64,000 nucleotides of DNA from Deroplatys truncata (taxonomy: Eukaryota > Arthropoda > Insecta > Mantodea > Mantidae), in the NCBI GenBank assembly GCA_030765065.1, contig CM060977.1:133676295-133740294 (forward strand), written 5' to 3'. Each line of letters begins with the position of its first letter. Within the stretch, counting starts at the first letter, position 1. The position numbers and the translations under genes are program-made. Below, piece by piece: positions 34,576 to 46,349 of the stretch. Below the pieces are notes generated by a model. The model had not been told where the DNA came from, searched no databases, and was given only the letters and a program-made list of their open reading frames with translations.

Positions 34576-36285
34576 GAACTTTTTAGAAGTTGTCTATGAA
34601 CAACATGACCCGAAAGGTTGGATAAATATATAAACTCCACAGTATTGTAAAGAAGACACTTATCAAGTTTAACAGAAAATTTCGGAAAGCTTGAAAGCAT
34701 TTGTTGAGGATGATGAAGAAGGCATTGTTGTGAAGAGGTTAATTATTTTACTCATGTTCATGAGGACTACAAGATATACTTACTAACCTTTTTAAATGCA
34801 TTTGCATTTTAATGCAATCTGCGAAATACTACAATATACTATCAGGCTAATAATAATAATAATAATATATAATGATCTATTGTCATTACATCAACCAATA
34901 CTTTTACAAATATTATCACAGTACCTCCAAATTTAAAAATTGGTAACTCCTAACATTATAACTCATGTAGTAAAGAAAATGGCACATTTAGAAAAGCTTA
35001 TAAGCTTACAAATCGATGAAGTGCATGTAAGATGGGACAGGGATTAGAAGGATGATCATCAAGTGCAGAAAAGTCATCTAAAACCACTGTTCCTTTTTCA
35101 ATCAGTTCTAATTTTGATTAAGTTAAATTAGTTATGCGATTAGTTTCCGTGAAACAACTTAGGGGGATTTGCCTGAAAATGCAATTTCTAAAGTTTTCTA
35201 TCAATTAGCTAAAAATCTAATCCTACGTTTGTCTTAAGCAGATATTTAATATAAATTTCGTTTCAATATATCTTTAGTTATTGGGCTTCAAAAATGAATT
35301 TTAATGTACTATGTCAAATTTTTCACACCATGAAATTTTAACAATTGTCTTTCCTTAAATATTCATGTTGTTAATCAGATCACGACGCCCACATGTGCCA
35401 TATACCTAATTTTTATGCTAGTTTTAGTTCAAAACACAATAACATTAAATAATAATATTATTATAAATTTTAATTTTAGCTATTTTCCCCTGAAATCTAA
35501 ATAACTCAAACTCCAATACAAAAATTGTATTTTCGAGCTTTCGGAGTTAAAAAAAAATTACGAGTAGTGGATAAAAGTCCATCGTCTAGAACATTTTAAG
35601 TCAGCAAAGGTGTAGACAAAGATTAAATTAAAAATTTCAAATTTCAAAATTGAAAGAAGTTTATTTTTATGAGGTTTCCATGTTGCTTATAAGCTTAAAT
35701 ATTTTCACCATCGAAATGGGAAATCACTTTTGGGATTACAGTCGTTGAGTGCTTTTGTGGGCACACAATTCTGATTTCCGTTTTACCGAAATATTCACCA
35801 AACTTCGGTGGTAATTTCTTTAAAGGTTTGGAATTTACAGATATGACAATATTTTCTAATAGAATGTATTTTTCATGTTACTGTAAACATTTTAATAACA
35901 TACGTAACAACTGGATAATGTTTAAGAATGATAGAAAGACATTTCACAACTCCTTCTGGAGCAATTTACAAAACCCTTATAACTCGGTGAGTCACGAGAA
36001 TGAAAGTGATGATGTTGCTGAAGTTACATTTATGAGACTTGCATAAAAGTTAATTGAATTAGTTAGTTAAATTTACCCCAAATCTTAACCAAAACTCTTG
36101 TACCCTAATAGATTTGAAATACAAAGAATAAATATATTTAATAACACAATTGCTGCATTAAAGAAGCATGCATATATAAGTGTAGCTTGTTTCTTGGATA
36201 TACAAATTTTAACCGCGTGGTCCATTATAAATATAAAAACACGTATGGCCTATGTGTTTAGAAATAATTTGATGGAGCCATTTAA
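34576..36285. other. Unassigned AT-rich stretch
   Basis: No motif-bearing frames. The 72-codon frame at 35828-36046 and the 66-codon frame at 36098-36298 look like chance ORFs. A short (AAT)n run lies near 34848-34867. Confidence 0.3.
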
Positions 36286-37197
36286 GGGGACAAGTTAGTT
36301 TGAACACATGGAAATTACACCTTAAGTGTCTTACATTACCACTGCTCCTAAATTTCTCAATGTTTTTGCTGAAATGTTTATTAATTATTCCATAAATCAT
36401 GAACATTATTTCAAGTGGTTGCTTGCATTGATAACTTATGTAGCTGAGGCCGTATAAATTGTTTCATTCAGCAGAAAAATAATAAAATTTACTCTGATAC
36501 TACTTGCAATACAGAATCACATTCCTGCATGCTTGTTCTTAGTATAATCAGATATATTCTGAACCTCACTTAATTAGTTTTGTGCATCAGCTCACTACAA
36601 ATTGAAAAAAAAATTATTTGCAAGTCAAAAAAGTAAACATGTAGAACGTCTGCAATTTTTTTGCTTGCTTAATATCATTTACATACATTATAAAATTATG
36701 ATTGTGGTTCACAACGTGTAACTATGTGTTGTATACATGTACTGAAAATTTCAGCTCTCTATCTCTCATACTTTCTGAGAAAGAGGTACATAAGTATCCA
36801 GAAATGTTGTTTTGCGAAAACTGAATTTAAAGTTGGAACATTAAAATTCTGACACACTTCAGTACATTCCAGGGTCATAATCATCTGCACCTTCATTCCT
36901 GGATTACTGCAGCTTTTTTGGTTGCCTTCTCTTGGTTCTGGCCTCTTTTGTTAATTGCTGAACTGCTCGCTGGGCATGATATAGTCCTTCGTTGTTGAAA
37001 GATACAAAAATGTTCTAAAAGGGAGCGTTGCGTTTAAAGGAATGCAGATTAGCATTTAAATGTTACTTAAGTGTCTTAAAAACCTCCTAACCCCCAAAAG
37101 GTATATATTTTCTGAAACAGGAAATAATAGAGATTATTTTATTGGTGCCTAAAACAAACAAATGTGATTTTAGACCATTTCAAAGTACCTTGTCCCC
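36286..37197 (-). mobile_element. Transposon remnant with TTAA target duplication
   Basis: 912 bp bounded by TTAA (36282-36285, 37198-37201). Inverted ends are GGGGACAAGTTAGTTTGAA left and GGGGACAAGGTACTTTGAA right, 17 of 19 alike. On the minus strand near 37000-36860 a frame reads NNEGLYHAQRAVQQLTKEAR then TKRRQPKK, an in-frame stop, and GADDYDPGMY before the final stop, which looks like the basic C-terminus of a transposon-encoded protein. A TTAA target is the hallmark of piggyBac-type elements, but these ends are not those of the classical piggyBac, so the superfamily is left open. Confidence 0.6.
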
Positions 37198-37778
37198 TTA
37201 AAGACATCAAATATTGGCAGTTGTGCTTTTTTGAACATTTTGTTAATTGGTGGAAGAAGTGGAAAGATCTTACTGAGTGTAGGTCAAAGTCACAGTAGTG
37301 GGTGTTGTGTATGCCCTTAGTATAATTAAAGTCAAATACTTGTTAACTGGGAAGTTTACAATAAAGAAAGCAGATATGACAAAATGCAGACAAATTGGAA
37401 GTGGAAAGTATAATGTTACTTTGATTCAAATAGGGTAACTGAGAAGAACTTACGAATTAAAAACGTTCTTGGCTTAAAATCTGCAAGGTATGAACATTTT
37501 AAGTTGTTCGTAAAATTATAGATCAGAGGTATGAAACTGTATACCAAGAAAGCTATGAAATAAATGAGACCTTTTTATTAAATGAAAGTGTAAAGCTTGT
37601 GTCAGTATATTCGTAACAATAGCGAATGTTTGGATAATTATTTTCAGTCAATTAACAGAGGTGGGCTAACAGTATAACCACATCCAATCTTACTTATAGA
37701 CAAGCATATTATAATGTTTCAGACATTATCATGTTGTAAATACGAATCAAAGCTCTCAAACGCTAATTAACAAAATAT
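37198..37778. other. Unassigned stretch
   Basis: Nothing recognised. Confidence 0.3.
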
Positions 37779-38575
37779 TGTTACAAGCTGGGGTGTGGGC
37801 CTAAAGGTTTCCAGCAAAAATACTAAATTTGGATCACCCCAACATGCACATAGGGAAGCGTAGATACAGAAACAGCAGTGTGGTACCGTGCTAGCCTCTA
37901 GTTCCCGAGGTCGCGGGTTCAAACCCGGCGGAGGACAATGGATTTTTTCGGGCGTAAAAGTCCTTAGCATGGTTTCCTTCGGAAGGGAAGTAAAGCCGGT
38001 GGTCCCGTGTCGTAGATTTACGGCACATAAAAGAACCTCAAGTCTGATAACAGGCCTCTGAGCAAAATTTCTGCCTTTCACGCCCAATTTAGAATGGGGC
38101 GCTAAGGACCATAGTAGTTAAAGAGCGTCTATAAATAAAACTCAATTTATTTTACAGAAACAGCGATAGGGCCAGGACCATGATGTTCACATTCCTAAGC
38201 AGGCGTGAGGTTATTTATAACAAAATACACAAATTTCACATGACCTAAAAGAAATGGTGTCCCTACATTACACACAACAGAGATAAACAGAGAATTGAGG
38301 GGAGATGCCTCACACACGCTCTACATTTACACTCGTTCTCTAACCAGACTCTCAAACCAAACTGACGCCCAACACACAAAGACAAGTAACGCTAAACTAT
38401 TCCCACTCTATCTCCACTTCTGGCTATGGCTCGCCAGCCAGTAGATGGCGATCTGTCACGCCAGAGAAATTCAAACACAAGGCCGAAAGAAATACTAACA
38501 TCACCCCAACAATGCTGTCGCGAATGCGACGCAATAATGTGTCTGGCATGACAACATAAACACACATACGCCACA
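37779..38575 (-). repeat. Solo LTR, family LTR-A, split by a SINE
   Basis: Ends TGTTACAAGCTGGGG and ACGCCACA on the plus strand, with ATAT on both sides (37775-37778, 38576-38579). Without the SINE it is about 510 bp. Orientation is set to minus because a TATA-like TTATAAATAACC appears on that strand near 38213; this is tentative. The related piece is at 6291-6721. Confidence 0.65.
37877..38153 (+). repeat. SINE-A copy, 5'-truncated, with target duplication
   Basis: Flanked by the 11-bp direct repeat ACAGAAACAGC (37866-37876 and 38154-38164), the target duplication expected of LINE-assisted retroposition. The head lacks the first ~15 bases and most of the A box, starting AGTGTGGTACCGTGCTAGCC; the B box GGTTCAAACCC is intact. 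It ends AATAAAACTCAATTTATTTT. Confidence 0.92.
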
Positions 38576-40016
38576 ATATACGCAATTAATTAATGAAGAA
38601 ATGCAATTGAAGTTGATAAAGCATATTATAAATTAAATGCAAGTTACAGGTGCAGGTGGTTCTGAATAGTGCCAAATTCTCTCCGGCCTCATCTCTATGG
38701 TCACTAACATTCTTTTAAATAATTACAACAAGATTAAGCACGAAACCAGTCTCTATAAAATCCAGTAAAGGAAAACTGACCATTCTGTCACAATGTTCAA
38801 TGACAGCTGGAACAGAAATTCCTAATGTAAATTACTTTAAATACCAAAGTGAAGATTTAAAATGTAATGTCTTATTTGAGAGACCAACCAATTTATAGAT
38901 TAACCTTGTGGAAGAAGGAAAGGAATGAGAAATGTCCATTTTCTTAAGAATAACGAAAATAAAAGTTTCTCCTTGCAGATTCCCTCAATGACTTCCTTCT
39001 TTTGCTAGCTGCTTTCTCCAAACAGTAGATGAACCGCTACTGCCCTTGCAGTGGCTGTAATCACTTATAATGGCCTCCTTGACTATCTCCACAATGATAT
39101 TGACTACACATAATAAACATTCAGTATGCTGTGGCCGGGGATAAGAGACCTGAGGCCCAGAAAGCTACGCTCGAACAGTTGAAAATTAGGGTTTGAACTT
39201 CTTTTTCATTCCCCGAGTGTTAGGCTCGTAAATTCACGAACCATATACTTACGAGTCCACGAAACTCTAGCCACCTGTGACTTGCTGGTTTACTAATCGT
39301 GTGAATGTGACTGTGTCTTTCGTACACTGGCTCTGGAGTTGGAGAGTGCTTGCGTCCGGACGTCATTTATGTGCAGGGGTGCACTTAATAAACACGTGCA
39401 CTAGTGACACTGTACGTGTTATTACGTGACGACCAGCCGCTAACTGTCTTCCAAGCAGCTATTAAAATGATCATTTAGGTTGACCCTAGTGTTTTAGCGA
39501 ATGAACTGGAAGCTACCAGCACAGCGTTACTTCCTCTACATGTAAGGGATTTCGTCTCGCCAAGGGTCATTAAACGCTGAAGGAGGTTCTCCTCGATACA
39601 GCCCTGTTACCTTCACTTACATCCCTTAGCATGACCTACTTTATCAGGAAACACTTACTTAGAGGATGTGGAGGCGTTCTCTCCTACTATAAGGCGTCCT
39701 TGCTTTATATCCTGTTTAGTGTTAGATTGCAATCGTAACTTAAGAGGCAGTTACGCATCTTATGCTGAGTAAACCATCTATAGCTTCTTTTTAGTCCGTT
39801 GGCGTTAGTTTTCTCACAAAAAAACATCTATTTCAGAAAATACCCTCATACAACTGTACAATAGGAATGTGGAGCGTTTTAAGACATAGCTCTGGTTGAA
39901 AGGTAAAATGTTGCATAAAAGTTCTTTTCTTCTGCCTCATCGAAGATGTTTATAGTTTAGACAGTGCAACCTCTTAAAGTTTGATCCTTTCAATAACTTC
40001 CATTTTTCATAGTATA
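38576..40016. other. Unassigned; possible LTR edge near 39128
   Basis: TGTGGCCGGGGATAAGAGAC at 39128, and about 250 bp later CACTTAATAAACACGTGCAC then TGTTATTACGTGACGACC, resemble the two ends of an LTR followed by a primer-binding region. No second copy or duplication was found. The frame after it (VDPSVLANELEATSTALLPL) is open only briefly. Confidence 0.25.
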
Positions 40017-41293
40017 CGAGGGTAGTCCCGGAATTGCCCGAACTGATGTATAGATATTGGTTGTTTCAAAAAAATGACTATGGCAGAAAGTACCACGCTT
40101 ATAAAGCTTAAGTTTGAAGTTTGATGATGCTACGTTCGTTCAGTAATTGTTTGGTAGCCATTAATAGTGAACTCTCTCAGCGAATTTGTAAACATGTATA
40201 AAACTGGCCATCGTTACGGTGATACAATACTTTCATTTGAAAGTTCTTAGTCCAACTAATATTAAAGCTGAGCTAGATTCTACTTTGGGGGAGTCTGCTC
40301 CTTCATTTACAACAGTAAAATATTGGGTGGCAGAGTTTAAGCGAGGCCGTACGAGCTGCCAAGATGAACATAGCAGTGGTCGATCAAATGAGGTGACCAC
40401 GCCAGAAATTGTGAAGAAAATCCATAAAATGGTATTGGGTGACCGTCGACTGAAAGTGCGCGAGCTAGCAGATATGGTAGGTATTTCAAAAAGTGATGTA
40501 CATCGCATACTAACTGAAAATATATACATGAGAAAGCCGTGCGCAAGACGGGTGCCACGTTTACTCACAATGGAACAAAAGCAGCATCGTGAAGATGTTT
40601 CAGTCGAGTGTTTGACGATGTTTCGCTGCAATAGAGCGGAGTTTTTGCGTCGATTCATAACCATGGATGAAACATGGTTGCATCACTTCACTTCTGAGAC
40701 GAAGGAACAGTCAAAACAGTGGATTGAAAAGGGAGAATCGGCTCCAACGAAGGCGAAGACATTCCAACTGCAGGAATGGTCATGGCGTCAGTTTTTTGGG
40801 ATAATTTTCATTGATTATCTTCAAAAAGGAAAGCAATCAATGGCGAGTATTATGCAAAGTAATTGCAGCGTTTGAATGATAAAATCAAGCAAAAAGTCCC
40901 CATTTAGCGAAAAAGAAGGTTCTGTTTCATCAAGACAATGCACAGTTTACATATCCATTATCGCCATGGCCAAAATCAATCAGTTAAAGTTCGAATTGCT
41001 TCCACATGCACCCTATTTGCCAGACTTAGCCCCCTCTGATTATTTTCTGTTTACAAAGTTGAAGAAATGGCTTGGTGGTAAAAGATTTTCCAACAATGAA
41101 GAGGTGGAGTTTGCAGTTGATGGCTATGTTGCTGAATCGATGGTTCTCATTATAAACAGGGTATCGAATCTATTGAACATCGCTGGGAAAAGTGTATCGA
41201 GCGGAAAGGAGACTATGTACAGAAATAAATATGTTTTTTCCCAAGATTTTTGTGTTTTCTTTGTTAGTTCGGGTACTTCTGGGACAGCCCTCG
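40017..41293 (+). mobile_element. mariner transposon (DD34D)
   Basis: TA on both sides (40015-40016, 41294-41295). Ends CGAGGGTAGTCCCGGAATTG left and, inverted, CGAGGGCTGTCCCAGAAGTA right, each followed by CCCGAACT. Confidence 0.9.
40194..41240 (+). pseudogene. mariner transposase, frameshifted
   Basis: Starts at ATG 40194 (MYKTGHRYGDT). A shift near 40220 leads into IQYFHLKVLSPTNIKAELDS. The two HTH regions cover SFTTVKYWVAEFKRG and VRELADMVGISKSDVHRIL. Catalytic residues: D in FITMDETWLHHF (about 40665), D in HQDNAQFT in another frame (about 40935), D in LAPSDYFLF (about 41035), preceded by YLPDLAPSD, the classic mariner pattern with 34-residue spacing. Frameshifts near 40765 and 40870, and smaller indels, destroy the frame. 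It belongs with SETMAR-like mariners. Confidence 0.9.
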
Positions 41294-41639
41294 TATGTAG
41301 TATAGTATGTATTTGAACACAATGTCCCAATTATTTTAAATTAGTGCAAACATATACTATAACGTGTTTTGCGACCATAAATGGATAAGCTTACTACCAT
41401 ATCCTTCTCATTTCTAAAACACACTCAGACAATAGTATCAAACAAAATTATAAATTCAGAACCTTCGCCCTTTTCTGCACTCTGGTTACTGCATGCGATG
41501 GGTTTAGTAAGTTCTTTGCCTGAAACTTCCCACCAACAGAATCAAAGGTGGTTACCATGAAAATAAGTATATTGTTTTGTAAAATGTTTTTTCAGTTTTC
41601 AATGTGGGAATTTTGGAGTGTCGGTGAATTAGGCTGAAG

Positions 41640-41930
41640 AAATAGCAGAAACTTGAAGATCACATATGAATGTGTCTTAAAAATTGTTCTTCATGATTTG
41701 AGTATCAGAAATATCAGCGCAAAATGGTTCCCAAAATGTCTGAATATTGATCCAAAACGGCCCAGACTGGAAATTTCCAAAGTGTGTTTGCCAAATTCTT
41801 CAAACACTTTGGAAAACATTATAACAATAAACGAAACATGGATCCGTGCTTACTTTACAGAAAGAAAACAACAGCCAAAAGAATGAAAACTGATGGTATG
41901 ATCCATAAAAAAGAAATAAAGTTATGCAAA
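41640..41930 (+). pseudogene. mariner transposase fragment, first catalytic Asp changed
   Basis: Frames read ISAKWFPKCLNIDPKRPRLE then ISKVCLPNSSNTLENIITIN and ETWIRAYFTERKQQ, which lines up with the mariner region around the first catalytic residue. The usual TMDETW is TINETW, so the aspartate is lost. No N-terminus, second or third acid, and no terminal repeats. Confidence 0.65.
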
Positions 41931-42088
41931 ATCAACAGGGAAGGTTGTAGAAAGGCTTTTTAGAATTAACTTAACTATAATGTTATTATTTAGAACAGAG
42001 TTAAATGGTGGCTGAGTGTATTATACTGCATTACAAATCAAACTTTGGGAAAACGCCGGGGAAAATGTTTTTCCAAAAGTGTGCCTTT

Positions 42089-42640
42089 TATTTTCTCTAC
42101 CACAGGGCTATAGTAGCAAAACAAATTGTGTTCCCTCAAAAGTCCTATATATAGACTTCAGTAGAAATTTAGTTTTGAGGCTCATTGACGAAAGAAAAAA
42201 AAATGAAGGAATTTTTATAAAAAGGTAGGTGCATGTGTGTATTTATGAACAAATCGCACAACAACGAAAAGTCAGAAATATACCAAACTTATTGTTTAAG
42301 CTCTGCATCTTGCAAGCCTACGACAGGAATATTTTCAAGAAAATACCCCGATAATATCCTTTATATTAAATACTTTTCATTACTTTTTTATTTTATCAAA
42401 TGGCTCTAACAGATTTGATTACAAATTCGCATATTTGAGTTATTTGCATGACTAATAAAATGTGTGTATGTATTGAATATTCTGTGAAAAGCATGTGAAG
42501 TCCTCTTTTTAATCACCGCATGTAATGTAATTTTAATAACTGGGAACATAAGAGAATAATCCTTACTACAGACAAAATGTAGAGTTCATTAAAATATAGA
42601 ATTTGAGACTTTTTTTCGTGGTGTTAGTGGTTTCGAAACA
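42089..42640 (+). repeat. Old HLR copy
   Basis: Opens TTTTCTCTACCACAGGGCTA, keeps TTTTGAGGCTCATTGACG, ATACCAAACTTATTGTTTAA and TTTTCAAGAAAATACCCCG in order, and fades by about 42640. Diverged; no GT tract beyond GTGCATGTGTGTATT. Confidence 0.6.
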
Positions 42641-43654
42641 TTGCATGTCACATGCTTCCTTTCTGAAGTACCTACGTCATCTGAGGAGCAAGTTTCAAAG
42701 TTAAGATCTATTGGGTGATATAAATAAAAACAAGCAAAAGCTTGTGAGCTGTAGCTTGCAAGCAAGTTGAGAATCGAGCATCAGGTCGTGGTTTGGTATA
42801 AATAAAAATTTCCCCTCTTCGTTGAGCTATTGCTATCACCTACCAAGCTTTTGCTCAGTGACCTTAACCACGACACATCAACTGAGTAAACAAACATGCC
42901 TATTCTTCTGTCACGAGACGATTTAAATCTTTACTACACTTAAATATTCATATGCTCATTCATGCTAATCATACTCTCGTTTATGAAACCTAATAGAGGT
43001 ACAGATTTTAAATAACACAATTGTAATAAAAGATTTCGCAAATTAAATAAACATTTGAGATTCACCTGATTTTCAACAGATAACGTTCATCCCCTTTCTA
43101 AATCCAATCCCTCGTTTTTCCTTATTTGATAGTATTAGAAACGTGTCACCAACTGATACACTGAAAGTAGATTATTTGTACTTCTGTTTTTACACCTTTA
43201 TATTAATATCCTCTGCATCTATATAAAATATCACTATGTAATTCCAAGAATTATAAGATGTTATCATGAATTAAAGTTAAGCTGGGTGAAAGAGTTTCAT
43301 TTCGTTGAAAGTTAAATTTAAGTTTGGTTTTATATGAAATTCTTTAGTTATAATCTGATTTTGATTTGTACAAACATTCTGCTATACGTAAGTATTCATT
43401 TGTATATCGCTTTGATTACATTACCAGTCTTCAGGTAATGAGAGCGGGTTGCTATGACCTCACTCACATTCTGTTTAGCGTTATAGTACCCAGATAAAAA
43501 CAAGTCAGGATCTTTTCAGCATTGTTAGAAGGTCCACCTCGGGTTTCATTTGCCTGTGGAAGAAAATGCTGCGCAACCTTCTACATTTTCTCTTTTAAAC
43601 AACTGTTTATATATCTGCACACATCGGAGTCCTTGCGTCTTGAATCAATTTTTA
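42641..43654. other. AAGCTT-rich repeat at 42709-42900, otherwise unassigned
   Basis: 42715-42810 carries two direct copies of TATAAATAAAAA about 83 bp apart, with AGCAAAAGCTTGTGAGCTG words between. A related array in the other orientation is at 45840-46085. After 42900 nothing was recognised. Confidence 0.4.
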
Positions 43655-45575
43655 ATTTCTCATCACTTATGTATAGCAAGCAGAGGAACTATCGCATTCT
43701 ACCCAAAACTTCGATGCCAAGATTTCATCAGAGATATACATTTTGAGAGTGCCTGAATTTAAAAAATCTGATGTGTTACACTCACATGACTTTCTCTACT
43801 CTTGTACGAACTATTTTTACAAACGTTTATTCTCCACATGCTTCATGTTAATCGAGATATCGAGATGTCAATCTTATTGCTAATTTTCTTGTAGATGCAA
43901 GAGGAATATGGTAGGTTTTATAGCGATAGTCAAATCTTTTAAGCGTTGGTTGCTATGTGGCGCATTCCATTCTCTTTGCATGCCCAGGACATAAAAAAAT
44001 TAATAACGAATTTGAGAAAAAGTATAAGTATTGGAAAATTTAAGGGAATAACAAGCAATATCTCAAAAATGGTTCGCTCAAAAAAAATGTTTATGACATA
44101 AATTGGTATTTTAATGCGATCTATATTTTTTGTATAGTAAAATGTTGTCTATCTCGTGTGGTTTACCAGTTATACAAAAGTCATTCACAATGAAGAATAC
44201 TTTTGGAGACATTCCAAGAAAATTCAAGATATACATTTCATTTGTCATGAAAATATCTTAAGCATATGATATTTTAATCAAAATCGTTAGAGCCATTTTT
44301 GAGAAAATTAAAATGTTCGAAAAATGTTCCATGTAAAGGGTAATCTGGGGTGGGGGATTTTATTGAAAACCTTCGTGTCGCATCTCTGGAAGATATTGAA
44401 CCTAAATACCAAGTTTGGTGTTTATCCGACTGTTCGTTTCTGAGTTATGCTGTTCACAGACAAACACACACGGACATGTTTTCAAAAATGCGTTTTTTGG
44501 ATTCAGGGGGTCTCAAAACATGTATTTCCGGTGAAATCTCGGTATAGAGTTTTTGGGTTGAATACAATACTTCCCCTACTTACTAAACGTAGTAGAGAAA
44601 GTAAAAATTAGTTCAAGCTTAGTATTTTCCAAGGATGTGATAAGCTTTTCAAGAACATTTCTCTACACCGAAACTACCCCTTTTCTCAAAAAATGGCTCC
44701 AAGAATTTCGATTAAACTGCGGTATTGTTTAAGATATTTGCATGACAAATATAATTAGGTATATCTCGAATTTTCTGGAAATAGCCTGTGAAGTGCTCTC
44801 CATTCTGAATGACTTTTATGTAATTGCTAAACTGTATGAGATCCTACAAAATCGTACTACGCACCTGTGTCTGAACAGCAAGCTCGGAAAGGAAAAGTCG
44901 TTAAATAACAAGTTTGATATTTAAGTTCAGCACCTTCCAAACATACGTCAGGAAGATTTTCAAGAAATTCCCCCCACCCTAAACTACCCTTTACATGGAA
45001 ACTTTTTCTAAAAGCTTTATTTTCTCAAAAATGGCTCTTAACGGTGTTGATTAAATACCACATGTTTAAAATATTGTCATGTCAAATGCATATATTGAAT
45101 TTCCTAGGAATATCCTCTAAAGTTCTCTTCATTCTGAGTAACTTCTGCACAATTTGTAAACCAAAAGATAGGCAAAATCTTACTATGAAAAAAACTGGTC
45201 TTGTTAAAGCACACAGTTTATGTCAAAGTATTTGTTTTTTCCGTTCTTATTTATTTATTTATTTATTTTAATTAACCATTCCTGAGTTACTCCTTGTTAT
45301 TGGTTTGAATTTTCAAATACCTACTTATCATTTTCTCAAATGGGAAGTCGGTTTTCGATATTCTCTCATGGTCACGCAAAGAGCAACGAATTTCAAAACC
45401 CTCCTATACCCACACGCTCTTTAAAAAGTTGACTTACTTTGCCTACTGTATCGTATAACGAAATTGTAAATGTAAATTGAAGGTTTATCTGGATTAACAA
45501 GAAGAAGCTGGAATAATAGTAGTTTGTAGAAGAATGATTAGAAAAAGCCATGTGAGAATGTAGAACATCATAATT
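43655..45575 (+). repeat. Old HLR copies (probably two), split by a younger copy
   Basis: 43655-43766 is an HLR start (CACTTATGTATAGCAAGCAG, ACCCAAAACTTCGATGCC, GAGAGTGCCTGAATTT). The younger minus-oriented copy occupies 43767-44602. From 44603 the family order resumes (TTTTCCAAGGATGTGATAAG) but restarts near 44866 at CTGTGTCTGAACAGCAAGCT, so parts of two old copies seem fused. The end near 45573 is GTGAGAATGTAGAACATCA. A (TTTA)n run lies at 45246-45268. Confidence 0.6.
43767..44602 (-). mobile_element. HLR copy, full length, inserted in an older HLR
   Basis: TCTGATGTGTTACACTCACA after AAAAAA at the left; TAAACGTAGTAGAGAAAGT before AAAAATTAG at the right. 836 bp, common-form 3' third (GTGGCGCATTCCATTCTC), short CA tract (44460-44476). 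Asymmetric inverted repeat and hairpin intact. Confidence 0.92.
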
Positions 45576-45589
45576 CTTTTCTTTCTTTC

Positions 45590-45815
45590 GCGATCATCTG
45601 AAAAGAACGGAATTTAAAATCCATCAAATAGCGACCCGCATTTAAAAGATTTGACTATTGCTTTAATTTACTGCATTCTTCTTATTCCTACAATGAAATG
45701 TGTAATGAAAGTTTGTCTCGATTAACAAGAAATAGATACCAAGAATAAGGTTTTGTAAGAATTGTTTGTGAAATCGTGATAGAGAAAGCCTTGTGAATGC
45801 GAGTCGTGTGATTTT
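45590..45815 (+). repeat. Old HLR 3' fragment
   Basis: TTGACTATTGCTTTAATTTA, TCTCGATTAACAAGAA and ATAGAGAAAGCCTTGTGAAT are the last third of an old-subfamily HLR. The 5' part is absent. Confidence 0.5.
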
Positions 45816-45839
45816 TATTTTCCTATCATGAACTCCACC

Positions 45840-46085
45840 ATGGACTAAAATGCAGTTGAGCAAGCTGAGGTACCTACAGAGGTACCTCAAGAAATAGCAA
45901 GCAAAAGCTTACTAAAGGCGAGCAGGACTTGTTTTTATTTATACCATATCGCGAGCAATAGCTCAGCGATCAACGTCAGCAAGCTTTAGCTCGCGAGGAG
46001 GTTGAGCAGAAAATTTTTATGTATACGAAACCGAGCAATTGCTTGGAATTAGTGAGAAATGAGCTAAAGCTTCCTTTATTTATAC
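45840..46085. repeat. AAGCTT/TATTTATACC repeat cluster
   Basis: TTTTTATTTATACC near 45936, TTTTTATGTATACG near 46014 and CCTTTATTTATACC near 46064. Between them are GAGCAATAGCTCAGCG, AGCAAGCTTTAGCTCGCG and ATGAGCTAAAGCTTCC. Its reverse complement resembles 42709-42900. Type unknown; perhaps a short tandem-structured MITE. Confidence 0.4.
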
Positions 46086-46172
46086 CACCCATTGTCTGCT
46101 TTCCATCGCAAGAGCCCCTCCTGTTATCATGGCTAAATATGGGAGTAATTTTGAAATGAGATTCCGCTAATT

Positions 46173-46311
46173 ACTTTCTCTACTACATATAGTTAAGTAG
46201 GGGAAGTATTGTATTCCACCCAAAAATTCGATACCGAGATTTCACCGGAAATATATGTTTTGAGACCCCCTGAATCCAAAAAAAGCATTTTTAGAAACAT
46301 GTCCGTGTGTG

Positions 46312-46349
<38 letters not shown>

